From an uncultured Eubacteriales bacterium (lineage in GTDB: Bacteria; Bacillota_A; Clostridia; Christensenellales; Aristaeellaceae): a stretch of DNA of 8,901 nt. Positions 1 to 6,645 of this stretch are shown in pieces. Position numbers and translations under genes: made by a program. The stretch's first letter is position 1. The number at the start of each line of letters is the position of its first letter. The notes below the pieces were generated by a model. It saw nothing but the letters and a program-made list of their open reading frames with translations, searched no databases and was not told where the DNA came from. The stretch is taken from NCBI GenBank assembly GCA_900313545.1, contig OMRS01000170.1, positions 1 through 8,901 on the forward strand. Reading direction: 5' to 3'.

Positions 1-213
1 CTTCGGAACCATATAGGTATTCCCCCGGATGGTCTCTTCCACCGGCTCCACATCGGGAAGCCTTAATTCGATGGGGGCATTGGGCGCGCGGTACACCTTG
101 TTGATCAGTACCAGGGAATCCAGGGGATTCTTGTGCGGAACCATGTATCCCCAGGACTGGAATGTCAGTACCGCCCCGGCAGCCACAGCCGCCAGGGCGT
201 GGGTCACTATCAT
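1..213 (-). CDS. Probable M15-family D-Ala-D-Ala carboxypeptidase, N-terminal part (runs off window)
   Basis: Only the first 71 codons are present; the frame is open to the window edge. The start ATG overlaps the stop of the upstream HflX gene in an ATGA junction, and an AAAGGAG site lies about ten bases before it, which fixes the start. Residues 2-18 are hydrophobic (IVTHALAAVAAGAVLTF) and would suit a signal peptide or membrane anchor, though basic residues are lacking before them. The following segment, with PLDSLVLINKVYRAPNAP near residues 31-48 and LRLPDV near 51-56, resembles the region before the catalytic domain in VanY-like carboxypeptidases ('LVNK..P' then 'L..'). That family trims D-Ala from peptidoglycan stem peptides outside the membrane. 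No zinc ligands fall in the window, so the family is an inference; the gene itself is well supported. Confidence 0.6.
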   Translation of the reverse strand, partial: MIVTHALAAVAAGAVLTFQSWGYMVPHKNPLDSLVLINKVYRAPNAPIELRLPDVEPVEETIRGNTYMVPK

Positions 214-2045
214 CTGTCTGAATCTCCTTTCTGCTGATCGGAGGGGTCAGGCACCCCACCATCAGACTGCTGTGCCGTGCGGATGGGAATATTCACCTCA
301 AAGGCCCCTATACCCATCATATCCATTTGTTTTCTTTGGGTGCGGACCAGCATGTGCACGCCGTCTGCCTCATAGGCTTCCTCCAGTACGCCGGCCTGAA
401 GGTGGAGACGGTTCACCAGTTCTCCCCGGTCATAGGGAATGACCAGTTGTACAAGGAGTGAATCTCTTGAAATCTCCTGCTCGATGCGTTTCATGAGCGC
501 ATCTGTCCCCTCCCCGGTCCGCGCGCTGATCAGCAGTTCCCCGCTGCCGCAGTCGGTCAAAGGAAGATCCGCCTTGTTGACAACGTCGATGCGGGGCTTG
601 TCCACCACTCCCAGGGATTGGAGAACATCCAGCACCACCTGTTTTTCCTGCTGCATCACGGGACTGGTCCCGTCCTGCACCAGCACGAGCACGTCCGCGC
701 TGATCACTTCCTCCAGTGTGGATTTGAAGGCATCCACCAGATCATGGGGAAGCTTGCTGACAAAGCCCACTGTGTCCGACAGGATAAACTCGCAGCCGGA
801 GGAGGTCCTGACGGTCCTCATCAACGGGTCAAGGGTCGCAAACAGCATGTTCTCGGCAAAGGCGTCTGCTCCGCTGAGCGTATTGAGCAGCGTGGTTTTG
901 CCTGCGTTGGTGTATCCCACCAGCGCGACCACGGGGATGCCCTTCTTTTCCCTTTTGCTTCGCCGAAGTTCCCGCTGGCTTTCCAGGGAGGCAATCTCCC
1001 GCCTGAGTTCGGTGATCCGCCGGCGGATGCGACGCCGGTCCATTTCCAGCTGGCTCTCTCCGGGTCCACGGGTGCCGATGCCGCCACCCAGGCGGGACAT
1101 GGACTGACCCTTTCCCGTCAGCCGCGGAAGCTGGTAAGCCATCTGGGCCATCTCCACCTGCAGCTTGCCCTCCCTGGTCTTTGCCCGCTGTGCAAAGATG
1201 TCGAGGATCAGCTCCGTGCGGTCGATGACCTTGACCCCCCGCATGAAGTTTTCAAGGTTGCGTACCTGTACTCCCGTCAGTTCATCATCCGTGATCAGGG
1301 TGTCCGCCTCGGCGGCCTGGCACAGCAAAGACAGTTCTTCCGCCTTGCCGGACCCGATGTAGGTACCCGGTTCCGGTTTGGCGCGGCTTTGAACCATACT
1401 GCCCACCACCCGCGCGCCCGCAGCCTCTGCCAGCGCCTTCAGTTCCTGCATGCTGTGCTCATTGCCCAGCCCCAGAAGGACAACACGCTCGGCCTCCTCC
1501 CGGACTTCACAGCCTTTGGAGCCGTTGGCAACCTGCGCATCCGCCTCCTCAATGCGGTGCATCCAGTCCAACTGCGGGATCCTTTTGACCGGGAGGATGG
1601 GCGTCCTCTCCACGGACAGCATGCCCCGGACCTCAGCGCCCAGGAAGGCGGCCTGAATCCCCGTGGCCCTTCCCTCCTGCGCGCCGACCGCAGCCATGGC
1701 GTCAAAGCGCATGGTGCGCAGCGAGCTGATATCCACATCCGAAAGCTCGGGATTCCCGCCAGGATGGGTATGAATGCAGCGGACCTTGGAGAGCCTGCGG
1801 TCATTGCGCCGCAGACGGATGCTTCGAAGCTCCACCGTTGCGCCGTCCCCAATGCTGATATCCAGCACGGCACCGCTGCGGGACAGGTATACGCTAATCT
1901 CCCGGCCGATGGCACAGGTGATCTGCGCGAGCACCTCAAGCAGCTCTGCAGGAGCAAACATCTCGCCGGTCAGGTCCAGGTCATACAGAGATTCAAGAAC
2001 ATCCAGAATGCTTTTCCGGATTCCTGTGGTATTTCCATTAATCAT
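210..2045 (-). CDS. hflX: GTPase HflX with an N-terminal JAMM-motif extension
   Basis: HflX is a ribosome-associated GTPase that binds the 50S subunit and can split stalled ribosomes in the cytoplasm. At 611 residues this protein is much longer than the usual 400-430. The HflX core begins near residue 187 (ERVVLLGLG) and includes the family segment GTYIGSGKAEEL (227-238) and the glycine-rich GGGIGTRGPGESQLE (320-334). The G domain shows the P-loop GYTNAGKTT (377-385), switch I FATLDP (402-407), DTVGF (424-428), NKAD (490-493) and SAR (507-509). A C-terminal domain (about 530-588) and a short polar tail follow. Residues 1-180 are extra and contain H92-T-H94, S102 and D105, an exact HxHx7Sx2D JAMM signature, with E49 a possible fourth catalytic residue. 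The start ATG overlaps the desulfurase stop by four bases and has only a weak GAAGAA site before it, so translation is probably coupled. The HflX assignment is secure; the function of the extension is not known. Confidence 0.95.
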   Translation of the reverse strand: MINGNTTGIRKSILDVLESLYDLDLTGEMFAPAELLEVLAQITCAIGREISVYLSRSGAVLDISIGDGATVELRSIRLRRNDRRLSKVRCIHTHPGGNPELSDVDISSLRTMRFDAMAAVGAQEGRATGIQAAFLGAEVRGMLSVERTPILPVKRIPQLDWMHRIEEADAQVANGSKGCEVREEAERVVLLGLGNEHSMQELKALAEAAGARVVGSMVQSRAKPEPGTYIGSGKAEELSLLCQAAEADTLITDDELTGVQVRNLENFMRGVKVIDRTELILDIFAQRAKTREGKLQVEMAQMAYQLPRLTGKGQSMSRLGGGIGTRGPGESQLEMDRRRIRRRITELRREIASLESQRELRRSKREKKGIPVVALVGYTNAGKTTLLNTLSGADAFAENMLFATLDPLMRTVRTSSGCEFILSDTVGFVSKLPHDLVDAFKSTLEEVISADVLVLVQDGTSPVMQQEKQVVLDVLQSLGVVDKPRIDVVNKADLPLTDCGSGELLISARTGEGTDALMKRIEQEISRDSLLVQLVIPYDRGELVNRLHLQAGVLEEAYEADGVHMLVRTQRKQMDMMGIGAFEVNIPIRTAQQSDGGVPDPSDQQKGDSDR

Positions 2046-3163
2046 GCTTGTTTCTTCAGGTCCCGGAGGATTGCGCCGAGCTTCTCCAGGGTAATGCTGA
2101 TTTCCTCCTGTGTATTGTCTTTTCCGAGGCTCAGCCGCAGAGCGGCTCCCTGCGGGGCATGCATCGCCTCACAGACATGGGAAGCCTGACGGATACCCGC
2201 TGTGCAGGCGCTGCCGGAACTGGCACAGATCCCCGCCATGTCCAGTCGCAACAACAGAAGGTCAGGGTGAATCCCCGGAAAGATCACATGCACATGTCCG
2301 GGGAGCCGCTCCCGGTGCTCCGCACTGATGAGGGCCTCCGGAGACAGAACATGAATTCCCGCCTCCAGGTGGCGCCGGAGGGCGAGGATGTGTTCATTTT
2401 CGAGCTGCATGAGGGAGTTGGCCTCCTCCAGCGCCGCGACCATCGACAGGATGCCTGGCACGTCCTCGGTTCCCGCGCGCAGTCCCCGTTCCTGCTCGCC
2501 GCCGTGATGGAAGGGCAGCACCCGGACGCCCCTGCGGATGAGCAGCATGCCCTGCCCTTTGGGGCCGCCGAACTTGTGTGCGGAGAGCGACAGAAAGTCA
2601 GCCCCCAGAGTCTCAAAGGAAATGGGCAGATGCCCCGCGGCCTGCACGGCGTCGGTATGAAACAGTGCGCCCGCTTGGCGGACAAGCGCGGCGATCTCCT
2701 GCACCGGTTCCACTGTGCCCGTCTCATTGTTGGCCATCATCACGCTGACTAGCCGGGTCTGCGGCCGAAGCGCACGCTGCACATCCCCGGGGTTCACCCG
2801 CGCGGCGGAGTCTACCGGAAGATAGGTGACTTCCACGCCCTGACGGGCCAGGCTTGCGGCAGTCTGAAGGACAGAGGGGTGTTCCACTGCGGAGAGGACA
2901 ATGTGGTCCCCCGGGCGCAGGTCTGGTGCAGTCATGGCCCAGTTGTTGGACTCCGTGCCTCCAGAGGTGAACAGCACCTCACGGGACTGTGCCCCCAGAA
3001 GTTCCGCTGCGCGTGCGCGCGCCTGATCCAGCGCGGCGCGAGCTGCGCGTCCGGGACCGTACAGCGCGCTGGCGTTCCCCCACAGCTGCTCTGAGGAACA
3101 CCGAAGCTGCTCCCGGGCCACAGCCCTCATAGGGGTGGTCGCTGCATGATCCAGATAAACCAT
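2042..3163 (-). CDS. Cysteine desulfurase, NifS/IscS (class I) type
   Basis: This PLP enzyme removes sulfur from L-cysteine, giving alanine and a persulfide on the enzyme, for Fe-S cluster or tRNA thiolation pathways. The 373-residue form starts at MVYLDHAATTP, preceded at good spacing by GGAAGGAG; an ATG nine codons upstream is in frame but lies over this ribosome site and has none of its own. Visible signatures are LDHAATTP (4-11), FTSGGTESNN (65-74), H95, NNETGT (145-150), D171 and Q174 in HTDAVQ, the Schiff-base lysine K197 in SAHKFGGPKG, RGLRAGTEDV (226-235), and the persulfide cysteine C320 in SSGSACTAG. Length and the GSACTAG loop fit class I enzymes. No IscU, SufU, ThiI or MnmA lies beside it here, so whether it serves Fe-S assembly or tRNA thiolation cannot be told. 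It is the first gene of an operon with HflX, driven by the promoter at 3220-3248. Confidence 0.95.
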   Translation of the reverse strand: MVYLDHAATTPMRAVAREQLRCSSEQLWGNASALYGPGRAARAALDQARARAAELLGAQSREVLFTSGGTESNNWAMTAPDLRPGDHIVLSAVEHPSVLQTAASLARQGVEVTYLPVDSAARVNPGDVQRALRPQTRLVSVMMANNETGTVEPVQEIAALVRQAGALFHTDAVQAAGHLPISFETLGADFLSLSAHKFGGPKGQGMLLIRRGVRVLPFHHGGEQERGLRAGTEDVPGILSMVAALEEANSLMQLENEHILALRRHLEAGIHVLSPEALISAEHRERLPGHVHVIFPGIHPDLLLLRLDMAGICASSGSACTAGIRQASHVCEAMHAPQGAALRLSLGKDNTQEEISITLEKLGAILRDLKKQA

Positions 3164-3187
3164 CAGATTGACTCCTTCCAGGGGTTC

Positions 3188-3214
3188 CATGCCCCTCCGG
3201 GGAGCACGGGCATG
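3188..3214 (-). other. Inverted repeat at the predicted 5' end of the desulfurase mRNA
   Basis: CATGCCC and GGGCATG form perfect 7-base outer arms, with CTCC and GGAG pairing inside them and a three-base GTG bulge on one side. The structure begins almost exactly at the transcription start predicted from the -10 box at 3220-3225, and it ends about 24 bases before the start codon. It may be a stabilising 5' hairpin or an operator overlapping +1. Which, if either, is not shown by the sequence. Confidence 0.4.
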
Positions 3215-3219
3215 TGCGC

Positions 3220-3248
3220 ATTATACCCCTTCGAGCTTATTCGGTCAA
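3220..3248 (-). promoter_or_regulatory. Sigma-A promoter for the cysteine desulfurase-hflX operon
   Basis: On the minus strand TTGACC (3248-3243) is followed after exactly 17 bases by a perfect TATAAT (3225-3220). The predicted start of transcription is near 3213, giving a 5' untranslated region of about 50 bases. A dyad GTCAA-N7-TTGAC (3244-3260) overlaps the -35 box and could be an operator. The promoter lies in the only sizeable gap of the window, between the oxidoreductase stop and the desulfurase start. Confidence 0.8.
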
Positions 3249-3326
3249 AAAAAGCTTGACATGACCTTTAGATTCCTCCTCAATCTGCCTCTTCACAGTC
3301 TCCGGAGATGTGCACCACAAAGGAAG

Positions 3327-3372
3327 AAGGGACCTCCTGCCCCGCTTTCCGGCGGTTTAGAGGAGATCCCTT
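3327..3372 (-). terminator. Stem-loop after the oxidoreductase gene, possible terminator
   Basis: Read on the minus strand, AAGGGATCTCCT pairs with AGGAGGTCCCTT in a 12-bp stem whose only imperfection is a U-G pair. The 22-base loop can form a smaller CCGC/GCGG stem. It starts 16 bases after the oxidoreductase stop codon, where the rnf-rubredoxin-oxidoreductase unit would end. The following bases (CTTCCTTTG) are only moderately T-rich, so efficient intrinsic termination is uncertain. Confidence 0.5.
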
Positions 3373-3388
3373 CAGGAAAAGCGGAGAT

Positions 3389-4620
3389 TCAGGTTCTGTT
3401 TTCGCGCTGCTCGTTCATGTAGACCATCATGGCCCGGGCTGCCTGCTTGGCGCCTTCCACCGCATGGACCACTGTCTTGGCTCCCGTGACTACGTCGCCC
3501 GCCGCAAAAACGCCGGGACGGGTGGTCATGTAATGCTCGTCCACAGCCAGAAGGCCGTTTTCCGTCATTTCGAGGCCTTCCGTCGTCCGCACCAGCTTCC
3601 GCCTGGGAACCTGGCTGATGGCGATGATGGTGGAATCGGCTTCCACCTGGATGCGTTCATCTTCAAGTCCCGTGATCTGGCCGTTTTCATCCAGAATGGT
3701 TTTCTGGAACACGGGACCCTTTTCGGTGATTTCAACGATCTGCATGCCGGTGACGATCTGTGCACCGTCCAGCTGTGCATAGCTGACCTCATTGGAGGAG
3801 GCTGTAATGCTGGCATTCCTGCCGTACATGGTTACATGCTGTGCACCGTTGCGCAGGGCTGTGCGGGCCACATCCATGGCCGCGTTGCCCACGCCGATGA
3901 CGGCCACGGAGTTGCCCAGGCGGTTTGCCTGCGGATTGGCCAGGTAATTGAGGGCGAAGTGCACATTTCCGTAGCTTTCTCCCTGCACGCCAAGTCTTCT
4001 GGGCTTTTCAGCCCCGGTTCCGATAAACACCGTGGCAAACCCGTCCCGGAGAAGGTCCTCGATCATCAGCACCGATCCGATGGTGGTATTGAGCCGGATC
4101 TGGATGCCCATGCTTTCCAGCCGCTTCTGGTAACGGGACAGAATGGTCTTGGGCAGACGGAATTCCGGAATTCCGTAGCGCAGGATCCCGCCGATCTGGC
4201 TGTGCCATTCAAAGATGGTCACGGGATAGCCTTCCATGGCCAGCTGGATGGCCACGGTCATTCCTGCAGGTCCCGAGCCGATGACGGCCACCTTCTGCTT
4301 TTTTTCTCAGGGATTTCCACACTCATTCGGTCCAGATACATGTCGGAGATGTAGTTTTCAATGCTGGAAAAATGGACGGGGCTGTCCTTTCTGCCCCGGA
4401 TACAGTGACCCGCACACTGTCGGGCATGATCGCAGACTGCGGAGCACACCAGGGACATGGGGTTGTTTTCAAAGAGTAGCTTGCCGGCTTCCATCAGTCG
4501 GTTTTCCTTGAAAAGGCCCACCACCTGCGGAATGGGGGTATGTACGGGGCATCCCGTCTGACAAAGGGGCTTTTTACACTGAAGACAGCGATTGGCTTCT
4601 GTGACGATATGCAGTGGCAT
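3389..4620 (-). CDS. GltD/NfnB/PreT-like NAD(P)-dependent flavoprotein oxidoreductase, interrupted by a one-base frameshift
   Basis: Read as one gene this encodes about 410 residues of the family that includes the glutamate synthase small subunit, NfnB and PreT. The N-terminal part has eight cysteines (C12, C15, C20, C24, C59, C63, C69, C73) in the two-[4Fe-4S] arrangement of these proteins. Next come the FAD-binding VAVIGSGPAG (111-120), GGILRYGIPEFRLPK, a second nucleotide-binding VIGVGNAAMD (241-250) for NAD(P)H, and the C-terminal GVFAAGDVV (370-378). The start ATG follows AAAGGAG at eight bases. The frame breaks at seven A's (4299-4305): the first frame, 4620-4258, runs on into a spurious tail, and the second continues to 3389. 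A -1 shift there restores EKKKQKVAVIGSGPAG exactly. No GltB, NfnA or PreA partner is visible. Placement after rnfB and rubredoxin suggests NAD(P)H exchange with ferredoxin or rubredoxin, but the substrate is unknown. It may be a pseudogene, a recoded gene or a sequencing error. Confidence 0.8.
4299..4305 (-). other. A7 run at the frameshift in the oxidoreductase gene
   Basis: Seven consecutive A's on the minus strand lie between GAG and GCAG. The upstream frame reads GAG-AAA-AAA-AGC; one additional A, or a -1 ribosomal slip on AAA-AAA, would give GAG-AAA-AAA-AAG-CAG and the conserved FAD-binding frame. The base before the run is G, so the canonical slippery heptamer A-AAA-AAG is not in the correct phase. 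Confidence 0.85.
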
Positions 4621-4668
4621 GGCAACTCTCCTTTCTCATGCGGCGGCAACCGTTCATGAAACAGAGGA

Positions 4669-4694
4669 AGGCGGTCCGATTGCTCGGGCCGCCT
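4669..4694 (-). terminator. Hairpin between rubredoxin and oxidoreductase, possible attenuator
   Basis: AGGCGG pairs with CCGCCT, then after one C-A mismatch CCGA pairs with TCGG around a GCAA loop of the GNRA class. It lies 13 bases after the rubredoxin stop. The downstream TTCCTCTGTTTC is only partly T-rich, so it might reduce rather than stop read-through, or mark an RNA processing or 3' stabilising structure. Confidence 0.45.
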
Positions 4695-4707
4695 ATTTTA
4701 GCAGGGA

Positions 4708-4866
4708 TTACTCTTCAGGGACAAACATGTCTTTGCCTACGCCGCATACCGGGCAGCACCAGTCATCAGGGAGATCCTCGAAAGCCGTTCCGGGAGCAAT
4801 GCCGTTGTCGGGATCACCCTCTGCAGGGTCATATACATAGCCACAGGGTTCGCAAACATACTTCAT
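4708..4866 (-). CDS. Rubredoxin
   Basis: This 52-residue protein is a small cytoplasmic one-electron carrier with a single iron held by four cysteines. The ligands are visible as C5-x2-C8 ([11 protein letters not shown]) and C38-x2-C41 ([12 protein letters not shown]), with the family signature LPDDW at 32-36 and the aromatic residues of a rubredoxin core (Y4, Y10, Y12, F29, W36, F48). Length is normal. An additional cysteine, C37, stands next to ligand C38 where valine or a similar residue is common. The ATG is preceded by AAAAGGAG. It lies 75 bases after rnfB on the same strand and probably shares its transcript. In anaerobes rubredoxins feed rubrerythrin and flavodiiron oxygen-defence enzymes; none is in the window. 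Confidence 0.97.
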   Translation of the reverse strand: MKYVCEPCGYVYDPAEGDPDNGIAPGTAFEDLPDDWCCPVCGVGKDMFVPEE

Positions 4867-4941
4867 CGCAGGTACTCTCCTTTTCATGTCCCTCAGGACG
4901 ATTTTGTATTCATGGGCAGTTGCCCAATTCTACCGGGAACT

Positions 4942-6030
4942 TCAGGCCTTCTCCCCCTGGGGAGCAGGCTTTGCGGGAGCGGGCTTCGCGGGAGTTGCCA
5001 GGGGCTTGGCCTTGTCCATCTTGTTGCGGGGTGCTCTGCGCTCACGCATGGTGATGCACTTTCTCGGGCACTTCTGGGCGCACAGGCCGCAGCCCGTGCA
5101 GGCGCCCAGCACGCGGTGTTTCTCTTTGAGACCGCCTTCGATGGCATCAAACTTGCACTGCTTGTTGCAGATATTGCAGCCGACACACAGCTCCTGGTTG
5201 ATGTAGGCTTCCAGGCGGCTGTCAAAGTCAGCCTGCATGGCGCCGGTGGGACAGGCATCTGCGCAGGCCATGCAGCCCACGCACTTTGTGTAGTCGATGA
5301 CGGGTACATTGTTGACCATCTGGATGGCGTCAAACTGACAGGCCTTTTCGCAGGCGCTGCAGCCGATACAGGCGCGGTCGCAGTTCTCCTTGAGCGCAAT
5401 GCCTTTTTCAGGATTGTGGCAGCCGACGGTGACCACCCGGTCAATGGGCTGCATGCTCAGTACATGCTGCGGACAGGCCGCCACGCACTTTTTGCAGCTC
5501 TGACATTTTTCCTGGTCCACCACGGCGATCTTCTTGACGGGATCGACCTTGATGGCGCCAAAGGGACAGGCGCGTTCGCAGGTGCCCAGACCAAGACAGG
5601 CATACTGACATGCTTTGGTGCCGCTGTTGACCAGTGCAGCCGCCACGCAGTCCTGAATGCCTTCATAGGTGGATTTGGGTCTGCAGTGTTCGCCGTATCC
5701 CTGGCAGGCAACGGTCGCAACCAGCTTGGTGCCTGCGCCGTTGGATTCCACGCCCATGATGGCTGCCATCTTGGCAGCGCAGGCGGGGCCGCCTACGGCG
5801 CAAAGACCGATTTCCGCCTTTCCCTCACCGACGGCGGACGCATAGCCGTCACAGCCGGGATATCCGCAGGCGCCGCAGTTGGCACCCGGAAGGACCTCGC
5901 GCAGTTCGGCCACCTTCGGGTTGGTGGGGACTTTCAGAAAATGGTCCGCCACACCCAGTCCGGCTCCGAACAGCAGTCCCAGGATGCTCAGGACAAGGGC
6001 GGCAATTACGATAGCAAGTATACCACTCAT
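4942..6030 (-). CDS. rnfB: RnfB, polyferredoxin subunit of the Rnf ferredoxin:NAD+ oxidoreductase
   Basis: RnfB takes electrons from reduced ferredoxin at the cytoplasmic face and passes them to the membrane part of the complex. Residues 4-28 form one transmembrane anchor. The N-terminal iron-sulfur domain has C52, C55, C60 and C77 (NCGACGYPGC). Six ferredoxin-type cysteine motifs follow: C141/145/151/155, C176/179/182/186, C221/224/227/231, C250/253/256/260, C282/285/288/292 and C311/314/317/321. That makes three two-cluster modules, where proteobacterial RnfB has one and I expect two in most clostridial forms. Length 362 is long for the family. Residues 329-362 form a Lys/Pro/Ala-rich tail, including PLATPAKPAPAKPAPQ. 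The start follows GGGAGG at nine bases, and the gene begins 25 bases after rnfA. Confidence 0.96.
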   Translation of the reverse strand: MSGILAIVIAALVLSILGLLFGAGLGVADHFLKVPTNPKVAELREVLPGANCGACGYPGCDGYASAVGEGKAEIGLCAVGGPACAAKMAAIMGVESNGAGTKLVATVACQGYGEHCRPKSTYEGIQDCVAAALVNSGTKACQYACLGLGTCERACPFGAIKVDPVKKIAVVDQEKCQSCKKCVAACPQHVLSMQPIDRVVTVGCHNPEKGIALKENCDRACIGCSACEKACQFDAIQMVNNVPVIDYTKCVGCMACADACPTGAMQADFDSRLEAYINQELCVGCNICNKQCKFDAIEGGLKEKHRVLGACTGCGLCAQKCPRKCITMRERRAPRNKMDKAKPLATPAKPAPAKPAPQGEKA

Positions 6031-6055
6031 TCTTTCTATCCTCCCTCGTCGATGA

Positions 6056-6631
6056 TCAGATCAGTCCGCTGAATCCGTTGAAGGCCACGGCCATGAGGCC
6101 GGCGGCAATCATGGCTCCCGGGAAGCCTTCCATCCACTTGGGAAGATTTCCAAGGGAGAGCCGTTCACGGATTCCGGCGAACAGACAGATAGCCAGGGTA
6201 TAGCCCAGTGCGGAGGCCACGCCATTGAGGACGGAGAGCACCAGGTTGTAGCCCTCGGTCACGTTCAGCTGGGCAACGCCCAGCACCGCGCAGTTGGTGG
6301 TGATCAGCGGCAGATAGACACCCAGCGCCTGATACAGGCCGGGAGAAATCTTCCGGATGATCATTTCGACAATCTGCACCAGCACAGCGATGACCAGAAT
6401 GAATGCGATGACCTGGAGATATTCAAGATTGAAAGGAATCAGAAGGTACTGGTTGACCAGGTAGGCTACCAGGGATGCGATGGCCATGACAAAGGTCACC
6501 GCCATACCCATGCCGAAGGCTGTTTCCAGCTTCTTGGACACGCCCAGGAAGGGGCAGATGCCGTAGAAGCGGGACATGGCAAAGTTGTTGACAAAGATGG
6601 AGCCGATGAGAATGGTAAGAACTGCATTCAT
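6056..6631 (-). CDS. rnfA: RnfA, membrane subunit of the Rnf complex
   Basis: This 191-residue integral membrane protein, of the RnfA/NqrE family, has about six hydrophobic segments. Family signatures are VNNFAMSRFYGICPFLGVS (14-32) and LITTNCAVLGVA (109-120). C26 and C114 lie in the two half-membrane elements that, together with two cysteines of RnfE, hold an intramembrane [2Fe-2S] cluster in Rnf/Nqr structures. The cluster carries electrons across the membrane between the RnfB side and the external RnfG flavin. The ATG follows a strong TAAGGAGGA site that overlaps the rnfE stop codon, 14 bases away, so the two are probably translated in balance. Confidence 0.97.
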   Translation of the reverse strand: MNAVLTILIGSIFVNNFAMSRFYGICPFLGVSKKLETAFGMGMAVTFVMAIASLVAYLVNQYLLIPFNLEYLQVIAFILVIAVLVQIVEMIIRKISPGLYQALGVYLPLITTNCAVLGVAQLNVTEGYNLVLSVLNGVASALGYTLAICLFAGIRERLSLGNLPKWMEGFPGAMIAAGLMAVAFNGFSGLI

Positions 6632-6645
6632 CTGGATAATCCTCC

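Noticed and set aside
618..2189. 523-codon open frame on the plus strand
   Set aside because: It lies wholly antisense to hflX and the end of the desulfurase gene, whose products are clear. It has no recognisable domain and odd His/Gln-rich composition, as expected of an antisense shadow in GC-rich DNA.
3164..3190. Upstream ATG at 3190 as the desulfurase start
   Set aside because: It would put the GGAAGGAG ribosome site inside the gene and add nine residues before the usual VYLDHAATTP start; no ribosome site precedes it.
3241..3266. Seven T's on the minus strand (3247-3253) as a terminator
   Set aside because: No GC-rich stem lies directly before the run; the only pairing is five base pairs of the dyad that overlaps the -35 box.
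3256..3284. Plus-strand TTGACA as a promoter
   Set aside because: The expected -10 position reads CTCAAT, a poor match, and no plus-strand gene lies downstream.
3308..4354. 348-codon open frame on the plus strand
   Set aside because: Antisense to the oxidoreductase gene; His/Gly-rich with no family features.
4912..6072. 386-codon open frame on the plus strand
   Set aside because: Antisense to rnfB, whose cysteine motifs are unmistakable. The Ala/Gly/His-rich translation mirrors the Cys and Ala codons of rnfB.
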